DNA of 64,000 bases from Pelecanus crispus (Eukaryota; Chordata; Aves; Pelecaniformes; Pelecanidae), in assembly GCF_030463565.1 (NCBI RefSeq), contig NC_134649.1:38155044-38219043 (forward strand), in the 5' to 3' direction. Numbering within the stretch: the stretch's first letter is position 1; every line of letters begins with the position of its first letter. The notes below the pieces were generated by a model that saw only the letters and a program-made list of their open reading frames with translations, ran no database searches and was not told where the DNA came from. The translations under genes and the position numbers were made by a program. Of this stretch, positions 57,651 through 64,000 are shown piece after piece.

Positions 57651-60600
57651 ATAGAACTGAATTCTGTTTATTTTATGGATATTTGCAACTTGCTGAATAA
57701 TTCTTCGAGTCTTTCACTTTTGATCTCTTGACAACATCAGCTTTTAAAACCAAACTGTTTGTAAATTGTCTTTTGAGCGATTGTCTTTTTCTTTTTTGGA
57801 ATTCTGAGCAGCAGCAGAAACTCATCAAGTAAATTCTCTTCCTGGCTTTAAAACCAAAGCTGAAACCTGAGCTGTTTTGTTTGGTATACAGTGAATGAGC
57901 TTTGATTTGATTTTTATTGTATTTAATTCAAAATTCATTATAAAACATCTCCCAGGGACACTTGCATGAGAAACACTTTGCAAGTAAAAACAGCACTGTA
58001 TTTCCAGTCTCCCACTTTTAAAGGTTATTATAACATTTTTATCATGCTTGCTTATCTCCATAATGTACCGCTGTATGGCAGACAACTGCAGATGTCAGGT
58101 AATAGAGCTAGATGTCTCTGTAGGTTTTTCTAATGGATTTTCTTTTCTCGTACTACAAAAGGGTTTCACTGTGTCATTAACCCAGTGACCAGCACTTCTG
58201 CAGTCTGACTGTGGGCAGTCCCCAGGCAGCTGTATTTCCACTGTTCTTTGACTCCAGTTTTGTCTCAACTGTCTTATTGACATGAAATTTGGTGTAGGTT
58301 TTTTAACAAATGCACCTCAAAAACCTACTATAATTTAAATAGAGCAGATGATCTTTATGGATGGTTCAACAGTGGGTTTTATGTTATGATTTCTATACCA
58401 TTATTCCCAGTAGTTGGTTCCTTCTCTAGAATTGATCCACACATATTTTTCAGTGGAACAAGTGACTTTAAGCAGCTAATTTCAGGTTTATGTTCAGGTT
58501 GGGCATACAAAGTGTTTTCTTGATAACTTTCTTTCCTTCTAAAAATTGCAGTTTAAATCCAAACTAGATATAAATTACTCACAACATATTACTTCTTTTT
58601 AATCTACTTTTGATTCCTATTTATCTCTTGGCCTGAGAGAAGGCTTTTCTAAATGCTAACAGGATGACAGGCTTGGTTTGCTCCTGCTCCTATTACAATC
58701 ATTGGCCAAAAATCCTGCTGGGTCACATCCTCTGGGTGGATCACATCACTGTGGATCTCCTAATGCACTTTATAAAATGTATCCAGTAAATACAATAACA
58801 ACAGAAATATGATTAAATACACAGTGCACAGACAGTTCCAAAAAAAAGTGAGCTACCGCTTCACTTTGAATTTTTGTGTATAGAGATTTACTTTCCTTAT
58901 AAAAGTAACCCGTATAAGTCTTTATCAATATTTACCTAGCTCAGCTAGGAAAATAAAACAGTAACTACAAGCTGATCTGTGCAATATCATAGTAGTACAA
59001 GCACATTAAAATCTCCCTTAAATGAAAGTGAGCAGGACCCTGGCCAACTGGAAAGAGCAAGAGAATAGTGAGCAAGCCTGAGTTTTACAGACATGCCAAG
59101 TGGCTTAGCAGTCTTTACTGAACATTTCTGTTACAGCAGCTTGCCTGAAACAAGAAACAAAGAAATCAGATTAAAGATTGAGCTGCTTAGGACAGCAGCA
59201 TTAGTACAGCAAATTTCCTGGCAAGATAACTGTTATTTTGTGCATCAGATGACTGCTCCATGCTGCAATGCTGAGCAGGGTTGGATTCTTAATCCATTTT
59301 GAAAAGTACTTAACGAAAACCTTTAGGAAGGTTTTATCAGCTATGAATACTGGAAAGAGAGTGAACTTCCTATCCCATGGTTTTATTCATATGCTATTTG
59401 GCATCTTTGTATAAGAGCATGAGAAGCCATCAAGCAGTAAGCTATTAATGCATGAGTCATGACAAGGCTTTGCAGCAATTATTAATCTTTGTATAGTCTT
59501 TGACTATTTGTCCCCTTAGAGCACTCCAAAGAGCAAGGCTTTACAGTGGGCTAGCTTCAGAGTTGAGGTGAATGCTGGTGCATTAAGGCACAGTTTGATG
59601 AGTGAATATTCAAGTGGCAGTGCTGGCACAAGCAGCTGCCATACCACACACCCATTAGCGGGCACTTGTTCCTGTCTCTATGCGTCTCTTTGTGCTGTGC
59701 CAGTATAGGCAATTTTGTAGCTTCATGGCAACACGGACTACGAAATGATCTGGCTGCAAAAGACTTTTCCAAGTTCTGCAGCTGAACTACATATTTAGTC
59801 TTTTTCATACTCGTTTAGGAGTTCTGACTGCAACATGAGTGAATACCTTAGCTGGCTTTAGTTGAGATAGATAATTAATGAGAGCAGTGAGCACATAACA
59901 GCTTGGGCTTCAGCATGGGCTGTCCAAGCTAGCTAGAGACCACACTGAATTGCTAGGGCAGCTGACACCTGGACTATTGAATCTTCATTGCTGATAATTA
60001 GATCTGGCTTGGGTACATCTATTCAACTTCAAATCACATCTCACATCTACAATATGGCTATAGCTTTGCTATCAACATACACCTAAGTGCAGGTGTGTCC
60101 CAGCTGACAGAAGAGAGGAGCTGGAATCTATCAGACACCTTTAAAGGCCACTTTTCTTCTTACTTTTTTCTCTTCTTACCTTTCCCTGTGCACTTTGTGT
60201 TGTATACTGTTTAAGAAGTTACGTGGGCAACACAACCTTAAAAGGCATCATTACTGAAGGATGCCTCAAGGAATAAGCATATTAAGAACCCTTTAACCTT
60301 TGTATCTTCTGAATATAAGCTAGAATTTAAGACTTCACTGCTATCTGGAAAGACCTGTCCTATGAATAGCACATGGCTTCGTACAATTCTGTGGGGCAAG
60401 ATCTATGTAGAGTCCTTTGCTCTGATCCTTCTTGAAGGTAAAAAGGAAGACAGAGCCCATGCCACCAGCTGACACAGAGTACAATATTCACCATTGCAAT
60501 TTCAATCTTGGCTATTTAATAGGACTATGGATTTAGGTATGTCATTATTTCTGTATGCATTAGAGTAGTCATAGCCTTCTCTGCATATAATACTTAGCAA

Positions 60601-61336
60601 GATCAGTCCTTCCATTGGTTTGCCTTCTAGGAAATGCAAAGAGTGTCTGGTTTTTTTGGGAACACAATTAGGTAGATGCTGTCCTATTCTGGGTGACTGT
60701 CATTGTAATCAAGAGTAGAATTCAAACACTTTATCTCAGAGAGGGCTTACAGAGATAGCAGTCTAATCATCTAGCCTGTGATTCTGGGCACATGTAGAAA
60801 AATACACACAAATGATAGATACTGAAATGTCTGATATGACATTTGGGACCTAGATTAAATATGGGCTTTCTTCCTGTAGGATTTGAACTGACCTTAAATA
60901 AAGAACGCTCCCTTTGTTTTTAACGAGATATTGCTGCAGTGAATTAACTGAGAGTAGGGGCAGAATGAAAAATAAATGGAACAGACACATCTGAAATGGT
61001 TTTAAGGACAAGGCTGGTTTCGGAGTTCTTCCCCTTCTCTTCTCCACTGCCTCGGTTTGACTTCGCTTAAATCTTTATGGTATTGCTCCCTCTTATGGGT
61101 GTCGACAAAACTAGTGTAAAATTCCTTTGCCTGGTATCTTTAACACTGCTAACAGGAATCAACTGGAGACTGGAAGGTGAATATTACAGGTTATTTAGAC
61201 CTTGACCTTGCTATTCAGGGTCCCAGCAGGGAGGCCAGCCATGATGATGTTTTGTTGTTGTTGTTCGTGTGTTTGGTGGGGGCTTTTTTAGCAGTTTGAT
61301 TCTTTGTCCACTAGATATGGGATTGCCATATAATAA

Positions 61337-62880
61337 CATAGAATAGAATCATAGAATCATAGAATAGAATCGTCTAGGTTGGAAAAGACCTTTAAGATCA
61401 TCCAGTCCAACCATTAACCTACACTACCAAGCCCACTCTAGACTAATCAAGGGTAGACCAGACTAAACCATATCCCGAAGTGCCACATCTACCCGTTTTT
61501 TAAACGCCTCCAGGGATGGTGACTCCACCACCTCTCTGGGCAGCCTGTTCCAATGCCTGACCACCCTTTCCGTAAAGAAATTTTTCCTAATTTCCAGTCT
61601 AAACCTCCCCTGGCGCAGCTTAAGCCCATTTCCTCTTGTCCTATCGCTAGCTACTTGGGAGAAGAGAACAACACCCACCTCACTACAACCTCCTTTCAGG
61701 TAGTTGTAGAGAGCGATAAGGTCTCCCCTCAGCCTCCTCTTTTCCAGGCTAAACAACCCCAGTTCCCTCAGCCGCTCCTCATAAGACTTGTTCTCCAGAC
61801 CCTTCACCAGCTTCATTGCCCGCCTCTGAACACGCTCCAGCACCTCAATGTCTTTCTTGTAGTGAGGGGCCCAAAACTGGACACAGTATTCCAGGTGCGG
61901 CCTCACCAGCGCCGAGTACAGGGGGACAATCACCTCCCTGCTCCTGCTGGCCACAGCATTCCTGATACAAGCCAGGATGCTGTTGGCCTTCTTGGCCACC
62001 TGGGCACACTGCTGGCTCATGTTCAGCCGGCTATCTACTAACACCCCCAGGTCCTTTTCGGCCAGGCAGCTTTCCAGCCACTCCTCCCCAAGCCTGTAGC
62101 ACTGCATGGGGTTGTTGTGACCGAAGTGCAGGACCCGGCACTTGGCCTTGTTGAACCTCATACAGTTGGCCACGGCCCATCGATCCAGTCTGTCCAGGTC
62201 CCTCTGCAGGGCCATCCTACCCTCGAGCAGATCGACACTCCCACCCAATTTGGTGTCGTCTGCAAACTTACTGAGGGTGCACTCGATCCCCTCGTCCAGA
62301 TCATTGATAAAGATATTGAACAGGACTGGCCCTAAAACAGAGCCCTGGGGAACACCGCTCGTGACCGGCCGCCAACTGGACTTAACACCATTTATCACTA
62401 CTCTCTGGGCTCGGCCACCCAACCAGTTCTTTACCCAGCGAAGAGTATGCCTGTCTAAGCCGTGAGCTGCCAGCTTCCCGAGGAGGATATTATGCGAGAC
62501 GGTGTCAAAAGCTTTGCTAAAGTCGAGGTAGATGACATCCACAGCCTTTCCATCATCTACCAGGCGGGTCACCAGGTCATAGAAGGAGATCAGGTTGGTC
62601 AAGCAGGACCTGCCTTTTGTGAACCCATGCTGGCTGGGCCTGATCCCCTGGTTGACCTGTACTTGCCTGTGGAGTTCGCTCAAGATGAACCTCTCCATAA
62701 TCTTCCCCGGCACCGAGGTCAGGCTGACAGGCCTGTAGTTCCCTGGGTCCTCCTTCCGGCCCTTCTTGTAGATGGGCGTCACATTGGCAAGCCTCCAGTC
62801 ATCAGGGACCTCCCCTGTTAACCAGGACTGTTGATAGATGATGGAGAGTGGCTTGGCAAGCTCCTCTGCCATGCTTAGCA
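61337..62880 (-). mobile_element. CR1-type LINE, 5'-truncated, 3' end intact
   Basis: A non-LTR retrotransposon of the CR1 family, the main bird/reptile LINE. The minus strand holds the C-terminal part of the reverse-transcriptase ORF. A conserved 3'UTR follows (GGTTGGACTGGATGATCTTA, AGGTCTTTTCCAACCTAG) and then the diagnostic 8-base tail repeats ATTCTATG at 61337-61372. The 5' edge is uncertain: similarity is clear to about 62,865 and an in-frame TGA lies at 62885-62887. 5' truncation is usual for CR1. The intact frame suggests a fairly young insertion. Confidence 0.95.
61463..62872 (-). CDS. CR1 reverse transcriptase, C-terminal fragment, open frame of 469 codons
   Basis: The reverse-transcriptase domain with catalytic LDFSKAFD (residues 116-123), [11 protein letters not shown] (172-182) and the FADD box (203-206), followed by the thumb and CR1 C-terminal region ([29 protein letters not shown]). 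The frame is uninterrupted to its natural TAG. The endonuclease domain and the first RT motifs are missing, so the product cannot be autonomous. The Met used as start is only the first in the truncated frame. Confidence 0.93.
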   Translation of the reverse strand: MAEELAKPLSIIYQQSWLTGEVPDDWRLANVTPIYKKGRKEDPGNYRPVSLTSVPGKIMERFILSELHRQVQVNQGIRPSQHGFTKGRSCLTNLISFYDLVTRLVDDGKAVDVIYLDFSKAFDTVSHNILLGKLAAHGLDRHTLRWVKNWLGGRAQRVVINGVKSSWRPVTSGVPQGSVLGPVLFNIFINDLDEGIECTLSKFADDTKLGGSVDLLEGRMALQRDLDRLDRWAVANCMRFNKAKCRVLHFGHNNPMQCYRLGEEWLESCLAEKDLGVLVDSRLNMSQQCAQVAKKANSILACIRNAVASRSREVIVPLYSALVRPHLEYCVQFWAPHYKKDIEVLERVQRRAMKLVKGLENKSYEERLRELGLFSLEKRRLRGDLIALYNYLKGGCSEVGVVLFSQVASDRTRGNGLKLRQGRFRLEIRKNFFTERVVRHWNRLPREVVESPSLEAFKKRVDVALRDMV

Positions 62881-62889
62881 GTTGTCAGT

Positions 62890-64000
62890 AAGACAGCCAT
62901 CTACAGGGAGTAACTTTCAGCAGCTCTTCACGTGCACTATATCTGACCTTATGGCTAGGAAGAAAGGTCTAGGTCTCCATAACCAGTCTCTCACATCTCA
63001 TCTTTCACTTTGTTGCCTTTTCATCCTCACCAGATGGGTGAATTCCTAACACTGTGAGCCTCCCCCTGAGTGGAGAGAGATTTTTAGGTAGGTCTTAGGT
63101 CTGAGCATCTTTTCACACCTCTGTTTCATCACTGACTTAAAAAATAGTTATACTTGATTTACACTAGTGTGAGAGAAGGATCTGTCCTATTTTTAATTTT
63201 TATTGTGTAACTCTCTCTGAGCTGATTTTTTTAAAGGTTGCCAACTAGCTGTTGCACACAGGCTTCCAGTCTAACATATTAAAAGGAAACAAAGCAATTA
63301 GGCAGCTTTCTGATCAGTGCTGTCCTGCAAAATAACTGCGTTTATTTATTTTGTTGTTTTGGTGGGGCTTTTTAACTGCAGGGAAATGCCAGTATATCTC
63401 ACTGTCTGCTTAGTAACAAACGTTCTCTATCCTGCAAAACTTGTCTTAACCTAAAAGAGTTTTGGAATCTCAGGCCTTATGTATTATAAATTACCTGTCA
63501 GTAAGTATTATAAATTATTTGTCAGTTCAACTAAGATTATTTACTCATGCATGCTGGTGGGGAAGGCAACACAGTCCCTACTATCAATTCAGTAACTCAG
63601 CAAGTAGATGCCACATTGTTTACACTTTAGCAATATCCTAAAACCCTCTTATGTGTGTTGTGTAGGTGATTCCTTGGATGCAACAGTGCCTTTTAGTGGC
63701 TAGTTAAATGCATCACAGATTCGTTATGGGAATCCCTGGAGAGTTGAAGCTTTCCTATCAAAGCTGTGGTAGATCATCTAAATTCAAGTCTCAGTTACCC
63801 AGTAAATCTAGTACACTTCTGTAAAGCACCTTCTCTTTTTTTGCTTCGTAGCTACTGTGGCTATCTAAGCAGCATAATTTATTAAATCAAATCTGCTTTG
63901 AGAAAAATACAGTTCACTGATTCTTCTAATTACTACTGTTCAAATTTAGCCTCAATTAGTGACCTCTCAGTTTGCTGAGATTAGTTCTGCCTGTGTAGAA
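62890..64000. other. Intergenic, nothing recognised
   Basis: AT-rich sequence after the 5' edge of the CR1 copy. A 20-base near-duplication around 63,481-63,520 (TATTATAAATTA...TGTCAGT twice) is the only local structure seen. Confidence 0.5.

Larger units (their letters stand above)
51021..61336. other. Intergenic DNA upstream of SEC61A1, no gene recognised
   Basis: Ten kilobases of mostly AT-rich non-coding DNA. In human the neighbour here is KBTBD12, but no Kelch, BTB or BACK segment was found. A T/G low-complexity tract lies at 51691-51750, an alternating CA/TA-rich run at 54234-54271, a 10-base tandem repeat (GACAAATTAT twice) at 56332-56351, and a POU-motif-rich block at 57.33-57.65 kb. 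Confidence 0.6.

Noticed and set aside
51021..61336. KBTBD12 exons expected from human gene order
   Set aside because: No BTB, BACK or Kelch-repeat segment found in any frame; the gene may lie further right or be arranged differently.
61553..62821. Plus-strand frames (162, 119 and 107 codons) across the CR1 copy
   Set aside because: Antisense shadows of the reverse-transcriptase frame.

Overview
This window is vertebrate nuclear DNA, most likely from a bird. The evidence is: two intron-split housekeeping genes coding proteins nearly identical to their mammalian counterparts; a CR1-type LINE (the dominant bird and reptile retroposon) as the only sizeable transposon; and low repeat density otherwise. 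Another sauropsid (turtle, crocodilian) is not excluded. No prokaryotic features, CRISPR arrays, rRNA or convincing tRNA genes were seen.

Layout. (1) 1-14,475, plus strand: the 3' part of RUVBL1 (AAA+ ATPase pontin). Eight coding exons were placed to the base and encode residues 121-456; the earlier exons lie to the left of the window. The 3'UTR ends near 14,910. (2) About 14,910 to about 38,070: a gene-free interval of roughly 23 kb. It alternates plain AT-rich stretches with blocks that keep CpGs and carry homeobox, GATA, SOX and nuclear-receptor-like motifs (near 18.3-18.9, 25.4-26.6, 28.7-29.1, 30.25-30.55 and 36.0-36.6 kb). It also has a long purine-rich strand (27.9-28.3 kb), a G-quadruplex-prone run (26.13 kb), a 14-bp hairpin (17.56 kb) and traces of old SINEs. 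(3) About 38,070-50,581, minus strand: the complete SEC61A1 gene in 12 coding exons (476 aa), with a long 3'UTR. (4) About 50.06-51.02 kb: the SEC61A1 CpG-island promoter, with NRF1, YY1, CCAAT and two oppositely oriented ZNF143-type motifs, and a TGACGTG (UPR-type) site just upstream of the ATG. (5) 51-61.3 kb: upstream intergenic DNA with no recognisable gene. (6) 61,337 to about 62,880, minus strand: a 5'-truncated CR1 with an uninterrupted 469-codon reverse-transcriptase frame. (7) The remainder to 64,000 holds nothing recognised.

RUVBL1 and SEC61A1 are tail to tail, as in human 3q21.3, where EEFSEC and GATA2 lie beyond RUVBL1. RUVBL1 works in chromatin remodelling and assembly of large complexes; SEC61A1 is the ER protein-conducting channel. 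There is no sign of functional coupling. The most interesting part is the motif-rich interval between them, which may be distal regulatory DNA for a neighbouring developmental gene such as GATA2. That is inference. No wholly new biological system is evident; the candidates are regulatory blocks that need alignment to confirm.
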